A DNA stretch of 64,000 nt, taken from contig CALATA010000013.1 of NCBI GenBank assembly GCA_937888905.1, positions 1-64,000 on the forward strand, in the 5' to 3' direction. Shown piece by piece: positions 18,562-27,653 of the stretch. Made by a program: the position numbers and the translations under genes. Each line of letters opens with the position of its first letter. The stretch's first letter is position 1. A model generated the notes under the pieces. That model was not told the DNA's origin and searched no databases. It was given only the letters and a program-made list of their open reading frames with translations. This DNA is from Terrimonas sp937888905. Lineage in GTDB: Bacteria > Bacteroidota > Bacteroidia > Chitinophagales > Chitinophagaceae.

Positions 18562-19566
18562 ATGCAGGAGTTTATTAGCGACATAAAACGCATATTGGAT
18601 GAGGCAAGGCAAAAGGCGTATAGTGCTACGGCTTTTGCTATGACGGAAGGGTTCTGGCTTATAGGCAAACGAATTGTGGAAGAGGAACAGCAGGGCGCTG
18701 ACAGGGCGGCTTACGGCAAGGAGATCTTGAATAACCTCGCCACTGCATTAGGCAAGGGTTTTAGTGCCAGAACGCTGAGAGATTACAGGCAGTTTTATCT
18801 CACTTTTACAAACCGGGAAGATTTGGCACACCTGTGTGCCAAATTAAACTGGTCGCATATCCGACTGATTATGAGGGTTTCAGATAAAAACGCCCGCGAT
18901 TATTACCTCAAAGAAGCGACCGATAATAATTGGGCAGTGCGTACACTGGAGCGAAACATCAATACCCTTTATTACCAGCGCCTTTTATCCTCCCAAATGC
19001 AGGATGCTATGAAGTATGAAATGCAGGAGAAAACAAGCGCTTTTCAGCAGGATAAGAACGAGTTTATCCGCAACCCTGCGGTATTGGAGTTTTTGAATAT
19101 TCCAACCAATTACGCCCATACAGAACAGCAGTTGGAGCAGGCGCTTATTGATAACCTGCAACATTTTTTACTGGAGCTGGGTAAAGGTTTTGCATTTGTG
19201 GCAAGGCAGAAATACATCCGCACAGAAACAACCGATTTCTTTATTGACTTGGTGTTTTACAATTTTATTTTAAAGTGCTTTGTGATCATAGAACTGAAGA
19301 CAGATAAAATAACCCACCAGGATATCGGGCAATTGGATATGTATGTAAGGATGTTTGATGACCTGGAAAAACGGGAAGGCGACAATCCCACCATCGGCAT
19401 ACTGTTATGTACCGAAACAGATCGCACCATTGCAAAATATTCTGTACTGCATGAAAACAAACAATTATTTGCCAGCAAGTATCTGGCTTATTTACCTACC
19501 GAAGAAGAATTGATAGCGGAGATAGAACGTGAAAAGCAACTGATTAAACAACGCTCGGAAAAGTAG
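18562..19566 (+). CDS. DUF1016 family PD-(D/E)xK nuclease (YhcG-like)
   Basis: A 334-residue intact protein. The N-terminal DUF1016_N domain (about 1-140) includes FWLIGKRIVEEEQQGADRAAYG and LCAKLNWSHIRLIMRV. The C-terminal nuclease has DFFIDLVFYN (about 223-232) and CFVIIELKTDKITHQDIGQLDMYV (about 237-260), supplying the D...ExK catalytic residues. A conserved NPTIGILLC closes the fold. The family is a predicted DNA or RNA endonuclease found in mobile regions; defence or toxin roles have been proposed. Its intact state contrasts with the degraded copy upstream. Confidence 0.85.
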   Translation: MQEFISDIKRILDEARQKAYSATAFAMTEGFWLIGKRIVEEEQQGADRAAYGKEILNNLATALGKGFSARTLRDYRQFYLTFTNREDLAHLCAKLNWSHIRLIMRVSDKNARDYYLKEATDNNWAVRTLERNINTLYYQRLLSSQMQDAMKYEMQEKTSAFQQDKNEFIRNPAVLEFLNIPTNYAHTEQQLEQALIDNLQHFLLELGKGFAFVARQKYIRTETTDFFIDLVFYNFILKCFVIIELKTDKITHQDIGQLDMYVRMFDDLEKREGDNPTIGILLCTETDRTIAKYSVLHENKQLFASKYLAYLPTEEELIAEIEREKQLIKQRSEK

Positions 19567-19594
19567 TTGAGTTTTATTAAAAACCGGTGAGATT

Positions 19595-19759
19595 ATGACA
19601 GAAGATCTTTTCACAGAAGAACAACGGAAGGCAATAAAAGCACTGGCTGAGGCGCTCGAAAAATGCCAGGCATCGGAAATTCATATTGCCAATATTACAG
19701 ACTATAAAATATTTGAAACGGCAGATGCTGAGGGCAAGCCGTTCGTTTCTTTATTTTGA
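19595..19759 (+). CDS. Small unrecognised protein (54 aa)
   Basis: The frame MTEDLFTEEQRKAIKALAEA continues to KPFVSLF and stops at 19757-19759. It has a helical N-terminal half and coding-like composition and lies 28 nt after the nuclease stop on the same strand. The next frame may start inside its stop region, suggesting coupling. Function unknown. Confidence 0.45.
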   Translation: MTEDLFTEEQRKAIKALAEALEKCQASEIHIANITDYKIFETADAEGKPFVSLF

Positions 19760-19773
19760 GCAAGCCCGATAGT

Positions 19774-20106
19774 ATGAAATGCGAAATAAGGCTACCAGCG
19801 GATTTTAAGGAGTACCAGGGAGATGTAGTTGTCTCCAATCTTGACGACTCAATTAACCCGGAAATAGAGGCGGCAATAAAAAACAAGCCATTGTTTTCCC
19901 GCTATGCGGCTTACCATTTTAACGGTATTATTTGGTGGAATGACAAATTAGGATACTGGTGCGGGGAAGTATGGGTTTTAAGACAATATGTAGCTTCTTA
20001 TCTCGCTGAAAATCTGTCCTTACTTGCCGACGAAATGAATTTTCATCATGGAAAAGGCGAAGGGCCGAACCTGAGCAATATACCGGGATATTTTGATAAG
20101 AGGTAA
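19774..20106 (+). CDS. Unrecognised small protein (about 110 aa)
   Basis: It starts at ATG 19774, or at TTG 19756, which overlaps the preceding stop. The protein is soluble and rich in aromatic residues (YHFNGIIWWNDKLGYWCGEVWVLRQYV), ending GPNLSNIPGYFDKR. No family was recognised. It ends the accessory module on this strand before the HxlR remnant and mobC. Confidence 0.5.
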   Translation: MKCEIRLPADFKEYQGDVVVSNLDDSINPEIEAAIKNKPLFSRYAAYHFNGIIWWNDKLGYWCGEVWVLRQYVASYLAENLSLLADEMNFHHGKGEGPNLSNIPGYFDKR

Positions 20107-20275
20107 AAATACTGGCCCGTCCATTAGCCACAATGCTGTAAATCGGGAAATGAGCGTGGCGGGCATTCCGGCAACTATTTCTTATACTTAGTTTTTCATA
20201 GGATAAGGTTTAAGGTTAGGGAAAGTCGTTTAGTAGCAACTCTTAAAACGAGTTTCTTTTGATGGAAACTGCTTT

Positions 20276-20453
20276 TTCAATTTCAGTCAATTGGAAAAGG
20301 AAATCCCAAAGATCAATCCACGAATGTTATCTAAGGAATTAGGGGATCTGGAAAGTAACGGGGTGGTTACAAAAATGGTTTACGACCATACCTGTTACAG
20401 TAGAATACGAGCTCTACAAAATCGGGACGGTTGTTCAGAACAGAATATTTTAG
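20276..20453 (+). pseudogene. HxlR-type regulator remnant with frameshift
   Basis: The frame reads FSQLEKEIPKINPRMLSKEL, then DLESNGVVTKMVYDHT, the core of an HxlR winged helix. Then a frameshift near 20392 is needed to continue as PVTVEYELYKIG before a stop at 20451-20453. The N-terminal third, including the usual Cys and GGKW region, is absent. It is a fragment of a gene unlike the intact HxlR gene at 22575. Confidence 0.7.
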
Positions 20454-20466
20454 ACGTAATGAACTC

Positions 20467-22467
20467 TTACTCTTGTTTCACCAAATGCTGTAAATCCGGG
20501 TCGTTCTTAATACGCTCCAATTCATTCTCAATAATCTGCGTACTATCCAGCTTTACCCTCCTGTAATTGTTCTCAATCTCCTGTTTCATATTATCCCCTC
20601 CGTTTTCATCTGTAAAGGACAATATCTGTGGTATTTTTTTATAATCTTTGGTTTCGGCTGCTACCTTGTCATTATCTACTACAATTTCTGCATGAAATAT
20701 TTTTTGCTCGATGCGTTCATCGAAATTGTCGGACACGGCTCCTACGAACATACCTTGTGTTAGGGTAGAAATTTTGGAAGCCGGAATAAGGCTATCCATT
20801 TGGGTACTTATCGAAGTGGATTTATCATTGCGGTTAATGGTCATGCTCTGGCGTTTCTGCAATACCTTGCCGAAACGTTCGCTAAGGTTCTTCGCGGTTT
20901 CGCCCACTACCTGTCCGCTGAATATATTACCAACGGTATTCTGTATAACTTTGCTTTCCTTATCGCCATAATCGCGGGTCAACTGCGAATAGTCCTGGAA
21001 GCCCAAACAAACTGCCACCTTATTACTTCTGGCCGTTGCGATCAAGTTATCGAGTCCTCTAAAGTAGATCGTGGGCAGCTCATCTATAATAACAGAACTC
21101 TTTAATTGCCCTTTTTTATTGATGAGTTTTACGATGCGTGAATTATACAAACCCAGCGCAGCAGAGTAGATATTTTGCCGGTCGGGATTGTTGCCTACAC
21201 ATAATATTTTCGGCTCTTTCGGATTGTTGATATCTAATGAGAAGTCATCACCGGTCATTACCCAATAAAGCTGCGGGCTTATCATTCTTGATAGCGGAAT
21301 TTTTGCCGATGCTATCTGCCCCTGCAACTGATCCTGTGCGCCTCCCTGCCAGGCATCCATGAACGGGGACAAATAATTTTCCAGTTCAGGATAAGAAGTC
21401 AATATGGTAAATACGTCTGCGTATTTTTTATTCAGCAGTTCTATTGCGTGAGGAAACGTACAATATCTGCCGTTATCATAAATTTTTAGAAACCAGATAA
21501 TGGCCGCTAAAAGAATGATTGGTGATTCCACGAAGAAATCGCCTTGCTTCTGAATCCAGGACCTGTTAAGATTGAGCATGATAGTATAAGCCGCTTCGTA
21601 TGCATCCGATATATCCGTCATAAAGTCGGGATTAAGTGGATTGCATCGATGGCTCCGGCGTGGGTCGTCAAAGTTGATGACGTAAAACCTGGGCTTTACC
21701 TTATACTTATTGGCGTGCTTTAGTAAATGATTGTAGGCAATGGTAGAAAGGTCATCGAACTTGAAGTCGTAGATATACATCGAAAAGCCCTTTTCGATGT
21801 GTTGCTTGATATAATTGTTTACGATGGCATAGCTCTTACCTGAACCCGGAGTTCCCAACACGATTGAGGCACGAAACGGATTGACCACGTTAATCCAGCC
21901 ATTGTTCCATTTGCCTTTGTAATAAAACTTTGTAGGCAGATTAACCGAATATTCATTTTGCATCAACTGGATTTCCTGCTGGAAGCTCTCGTTCTCGTTA
22001 TTGAAAACATCGTCCATCAGGTTGTTGCGCAGCAACCGGCTTATCCACACGCCCGCAACCATTAGGGCGATATAGCCTAATGAGGTGGTCAGTATGTAAA
22101 GCGCGGTGGCAATCTCTGCGGATAACTTTAAAAGCGGCGTGTTCAGAAAAAAGAGGATAAAACCAATGACCAATGCCGTATTGATTTTTGTCCAAGTAAT
22201 CTTTTCATTCTTTACGCCTTTAGTACCCAGACAGCTTAGCGCCAGTAGCACCAATGCGAAAATTTTGGTGTAAATCGTATTTGAAAAAAAACCTGCGGTG
22301 CGGTTGAAATTGAAGAGTATTTTACCAATAACTTCCAGCGTCCACCCACGTTCACTAAAGAACCCGTAACAGAACCAATAGAAGTGCATCAATACAATGA
22401 TGATGCTTACGGCCCTCATAAAAGCGATGATCTTGGCCAGTCCTCTTAAATCGTCTTCTCCCTGCAT
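20467..22467 (-). CDS. mobC: MobC, VirD4-type coupling protein
   Basis: A 666-residue protein. The N-terminal 150 residues hold about four membrane segments. A P-loop GTPGSGKS lies at about 203-210, followed by the TraD/TraG-type ATPase core with IIDELPTIYFRGLDNLIATARSNKV (Walker B and sensor) and YSQLTRDYGDKESKVIQNTVGN. It is the type IV coupling protein that links the relaxosome to the transfer channel at the inner membrane. The name follows CTnDOT usage. It is separated from mobB by an inserted cargo block. A GCCA array lies upstream on its coding strand. Confidence 0.85.
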   Translation of the reverse strand: MQGEDDLRGLAKIIAFMRAVSIIIVLMHFYWFCYGFFSERGWTLEVIGKILFNFNRTAGFFSNTIYTKIFALVLLALSCLGTKGVKNEKITWTKINTALVIGFILFFLNTPLLKLSAEIATALYILTTSLGYIALMVAGVWISRLLRNNLMDDVFNNENESFQQEIQLMQNEYSVNLPTKFYYKGKWNNGWINVVNPFRASIVLGTPGSGKSYAIVNNYIKQHIEKGFSMYIYDFKFDDLSTIAYNHLLKHANKYKVKPRFYVINFDDPRRSHRCNPLNPDFMTDISDAYEAAYTIMLNLNRSWIQKQGDFFVESPIILLAAIIWFLKIYDNGRYCTFPHAIELLNKKYADVFTILTSYPELENYLSPFMDAWQGGAQDQLQGQIASAKIPLSRMISPQLYWVMTGDDFSLDINNPKEPKILCVGNNPDRQNIYSAALGLYNSRIVKLINKKGQLKSSVIIDELPTIYFRGLDNLIATARSNKVAVCLGFQDYSQLTRDYGDKESKVIQNTVGNIFSGQVVGETAKNLSERFGKVLQKRQSMTINRNDKSTSISTQMDSLIPASKISTLTQGMFVGAVSDNFDERIEQKIFHAEIVVDNDKVAAETKDYKKIPQILSFTDENGGDNMKQEIENNYRRVKLDSTQIIENELERIKNDPDLQHLVKQE

Positions 22468-22538
22468 AATTCAATAAATTGAAGTAATGCAGGTAATTTA
22501 GAGGCTATGGATAGCGGGATACCGAAAGCGGTTCTCGA

Positions 22539-22562
22539 TGGCGTTTAGTGGCAGTATTTGGC
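22539..22562 (-). promoter_or_regulatory. 10-bp-periodic GCCA array upstream of mobC
   Basis: TGGC on the plus strand (GCCA on the mobC strand) occurs at 22539, 22549 and 22559, exactly 10 bp apart. The minus-strand core ACTGCCACTAAACGCCA matches the array before parA at 16 of 17 positions. It ends 71 nt before the mobC start. Confidence 0.65.
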
Positions 22563-22574
22563 TGTAAAACTATT

Positions 22575-22907
22575 TCAGCTTAAATTCTCCAATCCAAAGG
22601 AAGCCAGCTTATCAATAATTGGTAGGGTATTTAAACCAAGTTTCGTTAATCTGTATTCAACTCTTGGAGGGATTTCAGGGTAAGATTTTTTGGAGACGAA
22701 TTTTTTTTCTACCAAAACATTCAGTTCCTGAATCAACATCTTTTCACTGATTCCAGGAATGCATCTTTTTAATTCACCATACCGGATTACCCGGTCGTTT
22801 ATCTGGAACAAAATCAGCAACGTCCATTTCCCGCCTAATATGGCTAACGATTTCCTTACGGGGCAGTTGTCATCTGACTGCTTAATTATTTTTTTATCTT
22901 TAGACAT
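22575..22907 (-). CDS. HxlR family transcriptional regulator
   Basis: A 110-residue winged-helix protein. It has the family N-terminus CPVRKSLAILGGKWTLLILFQI (about 14-35) with the conserved cysteine, then YGELKRCIPGISEKMLIQELN and VEYRLTKLG. HxlR proteins often sense oxidants or electrophiles through that cysteine. It is divergent from the SnoaL-like genes, and repeats in the spacer fit autoregulation and control of the cargo. Confidence 0.85.
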   Translation of the reverse strand: MSKDKKIIKQSDDNCPVRKSLAILGGKWTLLILFQINDRVIRYGELKRCIPGISEKMLIQELNVLVEKKFVSKKSYPEIPPRVEYRLTKLGLNTLPIIDKLASFGLENLS

Positions 22908-22934
22908 TTGAAAGTCAATAATTCTAACCTTTTA

Positions 22935-22961
22935 GTAAGTACATAACCAACAGGTAAGTAC
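22935..22961. promoter_or_regulatory. Direct repeats GTAAGTAC, candidate HxlR operator
   Basis: GTAAGTAC occurs at 22935-22942 and 22954-22961, 19 bp apart. The second copy runs into the palindrome GTACTTGTAC. The spacer lies between the divergent HxlR and SnoaL genes, the expected place for an HxlR operator. Confidence 0.45.
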
Positions 22962-23019
22962 TTGTACAAAGGTATGTAATTCACTTATTTTGCACAATAA
23001 ACTATTTAATAAAGGCATT

Positions 23020-23397
23020 ATGACACAGGAAGAAAAAAATAAGCAAATAGCGACCGCTGCATACCAAAGAATTTTTGGAAATCTGGATATTTCGGGTGTT
23101 GATGAATATATGAGTAAGGATTTCATACAACATAATCCTACAATTGCTGATGGTCCGCAGGGAGTAAAAGCGCTTGTTCAAATGCTTCTTTCGCAAGGAG
23201 TATCAAAGCAAAAAATAAACTTTAAGCATATTGTTTCTGAAAATGATATTGTCTTCCTTCATTCGCGTTATGAGATGGCAGGAAAGGAATGGAGGTTTAT
23301 TGATATTTATCGCATTAAGAATGGAAAGCTGGCTGAACATTGGGATGCTATGATGCCAATGCCTGATGAGCCTGCAAATAATAATCAAATGTTCTAA
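23020..23397 (+). CDS. SnoaL-like / NTF2-fold protein
   Basis: A 125-residue protein starting at ATG 23020 after AAAGG. It has the SnoaL signature: VDEYMSKDFIQHNPTIADGPQGVKALV, then FLHSRYEMAGKEWRFIDIYRIKNGKLAEHWD. NTF2-fold proteins of this group bind or transform small hydrophobic compounds. A second member follows. Gene order under HxlR control suggests a detoxification or stress cassette. Confidence 0.75.
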   Translation: MTQEEKNKQIATAAYQRIFGNLDISGVDEYMSKDFIQHNPTIADGPQGVKALVQMLLSQGVSKQKINFKHIVSENDIVFLHSRYEMAGKEWRFIDIYRIKNGKLAEHWDAMMPMPDEPANNNQMF

Positions 23398-23459
23398 ATA
23401 CAGTTATCTGTTAACAGAGTGAGTATTGCAGCCATAAATAATTTTTAAACAATAAAAAG

Positions 23460-23849
23460 ATGACAGCAAAAGAAATAGTAGTGGCGTATGCGGATGCCCT
23501 TAGTAAAGGAGATGTTCGTGCCGCATTTTCATTTTTCAGCGCAGAAGTACAATGGCACCAGCCGGGCAACAATCAGTTCTCCGGACTAAAAAAAGGAGCT
23601 GATGAAATAGGCAAGATGATTGGCGGTATGATGGAGGTTTCAAAAGGAACTTTTGCTTTAAAGCCCAATGGAAACATAATGGCTAACGGCGATCTTGTAG
23701 CGATGCCGCTTCGCTTTAGTGGCGCTATTGATGACCGTACTATGGATATGCCGGGTATTGACCTGTTTAAAGTGAAAGAGGGAAAAATTACGGAGGTATG
23801 GTTGTTTTCTGACGACCAGAATGCTGAAGATATCTTCTGGGGAAAATAA
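23460..23849 (+). CDS. SnoaL-like / NTF2-fold protein, second copy
   Basis: A 129-residue protein: MTAKEIVVAYADALSKGDVRAAFSFFSAEVQWHQPG, then DLFKVKEGKITEVWLFSDDQNAEDIFWGK. The fold is that of ketosteroid-isomerase-like proteins. It is clearly divergent from the first copy, so this is not a recent duplication. It lies 62 nt downstream and is probably co-transcribed. Confidence 0.75.
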   Translation: MTAKEIVVAYADALSKGDVRAAFSFFSAEVQWHQPGNNQFSGLKKGADEIGKMIGGMMEVSKGTFALKPNGNIMANGDLVAMPLRFSGAIDDRTMDMPGIDLFKVKEGKITEVWLFSDDQNAEDIFWGK

Positions 23850-23993
23850 TTTCGTAAAGCTATTCAATAGCGATTTAGAATATTGTGGGCACCTTGATTA
23901 AGGATGCCCACGATATTGACATTACAACATAATCAAAAATCTTCATTATTTCTAACGATAATTGGAAGAATATTATAAACTTTAAATGCCCTC

Positions 23994-24839
23994 ATGAGAC
24001 AGCTGATAATAATCGCTATTTTAGGATTATCCGGTCTTTTAGTCAATGCACAGAGTACCGGAACTGCCCAACCGAGTTTAAGGTTCATCAGAAACGCAAC
24101 CTTGACTTTAAATTATGCGGGGCATAAGATACTGGTGGATCCATTGTTACTTCCAAAGGGTTCGATGGGTTCGATTTGGGGGAAAGCTAAAAGCCCAATG
24201 GTAGAGCTTCCTATCCCGGTTGAAGAAATTATCCACGATGTAGATTTGGTACTGGTAACCCATAATCATCCCGATCATTTTGATACCGTTGCCAGTAGCG
24301 TATTGAATAAATCAATTAAGCTTATCAACCAACCGAAAGATAAAGATTTCTTTAATAAACAGGGTTTTGTAAATGCAGAATCTTTAGAAGAAAGTCTTAT
24401 CTGGAAGGGAATCACAATCACCAGAACAAACGCCCAACATGGTACCGGAGAAATATTACTAAGGATGGGTAACGGATCTGGTTATGTATTGCAAGCGTTA
24501 AACCAACCTACAATTTACATAGTAGGAGATGCAGTCTGGACTGAGGACATCAATCAGAATATAAAAAGATTTCAGCCGGATTATGTTATTGTGAATTCCG
24601 GTGGTGCGGTTTTTCCCAAATTTCCCGCTACTCCTATCCTTATGGATGCTGATGAAACTATGGCATTGATCCAGGAAAGCGGTGAGGCGAAGGTGATAGC
24701 AGTTCATATGGATGCCATTGACCACTGCCTTACAACCAGAGATATTCTCAAAGCAAAAGCAAAAGATTTTAAAATTGACAGTCAGAAACTCCTGATACCG
24801 GATGATGGTGAAACCTTAGAGCTTCAATTTAACAGATAA
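23994..24839 (+). CDS. MBL-fold metallo-hydrolase (UlaG-like), exported
   Basis: A 281-residue protein with a signal peptide (about 1-19, ending VNA). The metal-binding motif VTHNHPDHFD (about 84-93) is the HxHxDH of metallo-beta-lactamase-fold enzymes. Further ligands appear in NAQHGTGE, YIVGDAVW and VHMDAIDHC. It resembles the UlaG-like lactonase branch, but the signal peptide argues for periplasmic action. The substrate is unknown. Confidence 0.8.
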   Translation: MRQLIIIAILGLSGLLVNAQSTGTAQPSLRFIRNATLTLNYAGHKILVDPLLLPKGSMGSIWGKAKSPMVELPIPVEEIIHDVDLVLVTHNHPDHFDTVASSVLNKSIKLINQPKDKDFFNKQGFVNAESLEESLIWKGITITRTNAQHGTGEILLRMGNGSGYVLQALNQPTIYIVGDAVWTEDINQNIKRFQPDYVIVNSGGAVFPKFPATPILMDADETMALIQESGEAKVIAVHMDAIDHCLTTRDILKAKAKDFKIDSQKLLIPDDGETLELQFNR

Positions 24840-24910
24840 GAAACCGCCAGAAATTTTGATGAAATTTATCCAGTGCTTATCGTTTGATTTTTATGACTAA
24901 TTTCAATCAG

Positions 24911-24918
24911 TATTTTTG
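24911..24918 (+). promoter_or_regulatory. -7 promoter box (TATTTTTG)
   Basis: A perfect TAnnTTTG 5 nt before the ATG at 24924, so the transcript would be leaderless or nearly so. A TTTG lies 24 nt upstream (24883-24886), somewhat farther than the usual 19-21. Confidence 0.35.
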
Positions 24919-24923
24919 CATTG

Positions 24924-25892
24924 ATGCATGTAACCAGAGAAAAAATCGAAGAAAATCAAGTAAGTATTTACATCGTTACGCTAATAGTAGCTGTTTTTGT
25001 TGGACTAACTTATAAGAACAGCCATGTAGCCGAGAAAACCATTGAGCCAATAATCGGAATTTTGCTTTATAGTATGTTTTGTCAAATTCCATTTTTAGAA
25101 CTGAAGCAAGCCTTAAAAAATAGTAATTTTTTTAAAGCCATATTGTTCGGCAATTTTGTACTAATTCCACTATTCGTTTGGGGGCTAATAAGCATTTTTC
25201 CCATGACTCCAATAATAACACTGGGAATACTTTTGGTTTTGCTCACACCCTGCATTGATTATGTAATTGTTTTTTCGCATTTGGGAAAAAGTAATTCTAA
25301 AGCTGTTTTGGCTTCTACACCGTTGTTGTTCATTTTTCAAATGCTATTATTGCCTCTGTACCTATGGGTATTACTTGGAAAGGAAACAATAGACATCATT
25401 GAGGTAACACCATTTGTAAAAGCATTCATCTACCTGATCGTTATTCCATTTTTGCTTTCGATTGTAACGCAAATGGTATCAAAATCAAACAATAGATCGG
25501 GAAAAGCGATCTTAAATTTTTCGAGCTGGTTACCTGTTCCGTTTATGGCTTTGACCTTTTTTGTAGTAATAGCTTCTCAAATAGGAGTACTATACCACAA
25601 CCCCACACCGATTTTAAAAGTTGTTCCCGCTTATATAATTTTTGCCATTATTGCACCGTTAATTGGAAAGCTATCTGCAAAATTATTTAAAGTTGATGTT
25701 TACGATTCAAGAGCTATTTCATTTTCAACAGCCACAAGAAATTCTTTAGTAGTATTGCCTTTGGCACTTGCTTTACCTGCACCAGATAATCAATTAGTGG
25801 CAATTATTATTGTAACTCAAACAATCGTTGAAATTTTCTTTGAGTTGATATACATAAAGATAATACCTCTTTTGACAAAAGAAATTAAATAA
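24924..25892 (+). CDS. ACR3/bile-acid-symporter-like arsenic resistance transporter
   Basis: A 322-residue protein with about ten membrane segments. The stretch LLTPCIDYVIVFSHLGKSNSKAVLASTPLLF (about 111-141) is typical of the arsenite-type branch of the bile acid:sodium symporter (BASS) superfamily, and ISFSTATRNSLVVLPLALALP (about 272-292) marks its second repeat. It is usually annotated as an arsenic resistance protein. No arsR or arsC gene is beside it, so the substrate is uncertain. Start chosen at ATG 24924 over TTG 24921. Confidence 0.75.
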   Translation: MHVTREKIEENQVSIYIVTLIVAVFVGLTYKNSHVAEKTIEPIIGILLYSMFCQIPFLELKQALKNSNFFKAILFGNFVLIPLFVWGLISIFPMTPIITLGILLVLLTPCIDYVIVFSHLGKSNSKAVLASTPLLFIFQMLLLPLYLWVLLGKETIDIIEVTPFVKAFIYLIVIPFLLSIVTQMVSKSNNRSGKAILNFSSWLPVPFMALTFFVVIASQIGVLYHNPTPILKVVPAYIIFAIIAPLIGKLSAKLFKVDVYDSRAISFSTATRNSLVVLPLALALPAPDNQLVAIIIVTQTIVEIFFELIYIKIIPLLTKEIK

Positions 25893-25893
25893 C

Positions 25894-27210
25894 TTACTGC
25901 TGTCCTCCTCGTCTTTTTTGCTTCTTCTTTTTTTTCATACGATTAACAAAAGCTTGTTCCTCGTAATCTTCTCCCTGTGCTTCGGGCAATAGTCCGCCCA
26001 ATCCATCTATCAAACCAAAATTGTCGGTGGCATAAGTGGATGGCTCTTTATTCAGAAAATCAAAAAACTCGTGTGTTTCTTCTTTTGCTTCCTCAACATT
26101 TCTGCCTGTGGTTGGCAATGGCGTGTTGATGCTTGCATGATCGGCATCCTGACGTTGCTCCGCAGCCTGCTCTTTCCATAAATCGTTAAAGACATTGGCC
26201 GAAAGGTTTTTGTCCAAAGCCGAACCGTTCCATATGGTACGGCTTTCATGATCTATGAACGTTATACCGTAAATGCGCCCCTCCTCGGTACGCCGTACAA
26301 CGGTATTAATCCCTTGCTCCACCAATTGCTTTTTAAAATCGGTTTCACCAGCGGCAGTGTGCATGGCTGCTTCAATGGTGTTTTTGAGAATGGCTCTTGC
26401 GGGATCTGTTTTCATTTTCTCTTTCGCGGCTAAAAATTGCTCCTGTAAGGCTTTCGGTCCCGCATCTTTGCCGAAGCGAGACGCCTTGAACGGATTGCTG
26501 GCTTTTTCTCCTTGTTCGTTCAGCGCAAAATACACAATACCCTGCTTGGGCTGCCCGTGTAGTTCTCCTTTTACTTCTTCAGCGGTAATGTTAAATAGTG
26601 AAAGCAAGGCATTGTAAGCGCCCAGGGTTGTGTACTGGTAATACGTGGGCAGGTGCCGCACAACCGATGCTATCTGGCTTTTAATATCACCGGCTTTATA
26701 ATCCACCGGGCGGAATATCTGCTCATTCCCAGTACGCTGCTTTTCGGTGGCGGGTATCAGGTTATACTTTTGTTCCAATGCCCTGCAAGCGTCCATTGAG
26801 CGCAGCTTCTCAAAGGTATCCGGTATCTTTTTACCATAGCGGTCCACGCAGGTAGATACGATATGGATATGTGTGCGTTCAATATCGGTATGCTTGAAAA
26901 CCACATAAGGCTGATCGCCATACCCCATCCGATCCATGTAGTCTTTGGCAATCTGCTTAAAATTTTCGTCCGTTACCTTATCTCCCGGATCTGGGTTGAG
27001 CGATATATGCAATACAGGCTTTTCGGTGCGTTTATTGGCCATCAGATAAGGCTGGAAAGAGCGTAACAATTGCGCCACCGAAAAGCTGCCATCGGGCGTT
27101 TCTATGATCCTATGAGTGGTCAATATCTCGCCGTTTTCCTTATCTACTTTAAGCTGGTTGTAAGAAAGCGCACCTGTCATGTTTATCCCGTGACCGATTT
27201 TTGCTATCAT
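25894..27210 (-). CDS. mobB: MobB relaxase
   Basis: A 438-residue relaxase of the MobP/VirD2 type. The catalytic histidine triad is visible as FKHTDIERTHIHIVST (about residues 105-120, with His107, His114 and His116). The tyrosine nucleophile is likely Tyr17 in GALSYNQ. The C-terminal 200 residues are variable and end in a Lys/Arg-rich tail. It nicks the origin of transfer and leads the strand into the recipient. It overlaps mobA by 4 nt. Confidence 0.85.
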   Translation of the reverse strand: MIAKIGHGINMTGALSYNQLKVDKENGEILTTHRIIETPDGSFSVAQLLRSFQPYLMANKRTEKPVLHISLNPDPGDKVTDENFKQIAKDYMDRMGYGDQPYVVFKHTDIERTHIHIVSTCVDRYGKKIPDTFEKLRSMDACRALEQKYNLIPATEKQRTGNEQIFRPVDYKAGDIKSQIASVVRHLPTYYQYTTLGAYNALLSLFNITAEEVKGELHGQPKQGIVYFALNEQGEKASNPFKASRFGKDAGPKALQEQFLAAKEKMKTDPARAILKNTIEAAMHTAAGETDFKKQLVEQGINTVVRRTEEGRIYGITFIDHESRTIWNGSALDKNLSANVFNDLWKEQAAEQRQDADHASINTPLPTTGRNVEEAKEETHEFFDFLNKEPSTYATDNFGLIDGLGGLLPEAQGEDYEEQAFVNRMKKKKKQKRRGGQQ

Positions 27211-27653
27211 TTCCCGTCAATTTTATTGAGGTGTTTAGCCTCAAATTCCGTTGTCAGCTTCATCACTTCACGACATAGCTTTGCCAGTTCTGCTGTTTGC
27301 TTCTCCAGTTTGAATAGGTAGGCAGCGGCTTTTTTCTCCGAAAAATTTCGGTAGAGTATCTTCACGATTTGGTTATAATTGACGCCAACCGCCCTGAACT
27401 GGCCGAACAATGTTGTTAATCTTGTATAATAATCCATTGCAGCCATATCAACTTTTACAGTCTTTACCGGTTTCTCAAACAGTAAAGAAGTAACATATTG
27501 TGCCTTGTTATCCGCCCCTGATGCTTCAAAGAGCGACAGGAATTTTGCATTTTCCTCATCCGTAAGACGAAATACATAACGGTGGATGCTTGGATTTGCT
27601 TTCGGGTTGCGGCCACCTTTATGCTGTATCTTTTTCTGCTGTTTATTCATCAC
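27207..27653 (-). CDS. mobA: MobA relaxosome accessory protein
   Basis: A 148-residue basic protein with the N-terminal KQQKKIQHKGGRNPKANPSIHRYVFRLTDEENAKFLSLFE (DNA-binding, ribbon-helix-helix-like) and the motif FRAVGVNYNQIVKIL (about 89-103), which is shared with relaxosome MobC-type proteins of other plasmids. In CTnDOT nomenclature this gene is mobA. It should bind near the origin of transfer and help MobB. The overlap with mobB implies coupled translation. Confidence 0.8.
   Translation of the reverse strand: MMNKQQKKIQHKGGRNPKANPSIHRYVFRLTDEENAKFLSLFEASGADNKAQYVTSLLFEKPVKTVKVDMAAMDYYTRLTTLFGQFRAVGVNYNQIVKILYRNFSEKKAAAYLFKLEKQTAELAKLCREVMKLTTEFEAKHLNKIDGK

Noticed and set aside
23020..23849. 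The two SnoaL-like genes as a recent duplication
   Set aside because: They share the fold pattern but few residues, so they are old or independent members.
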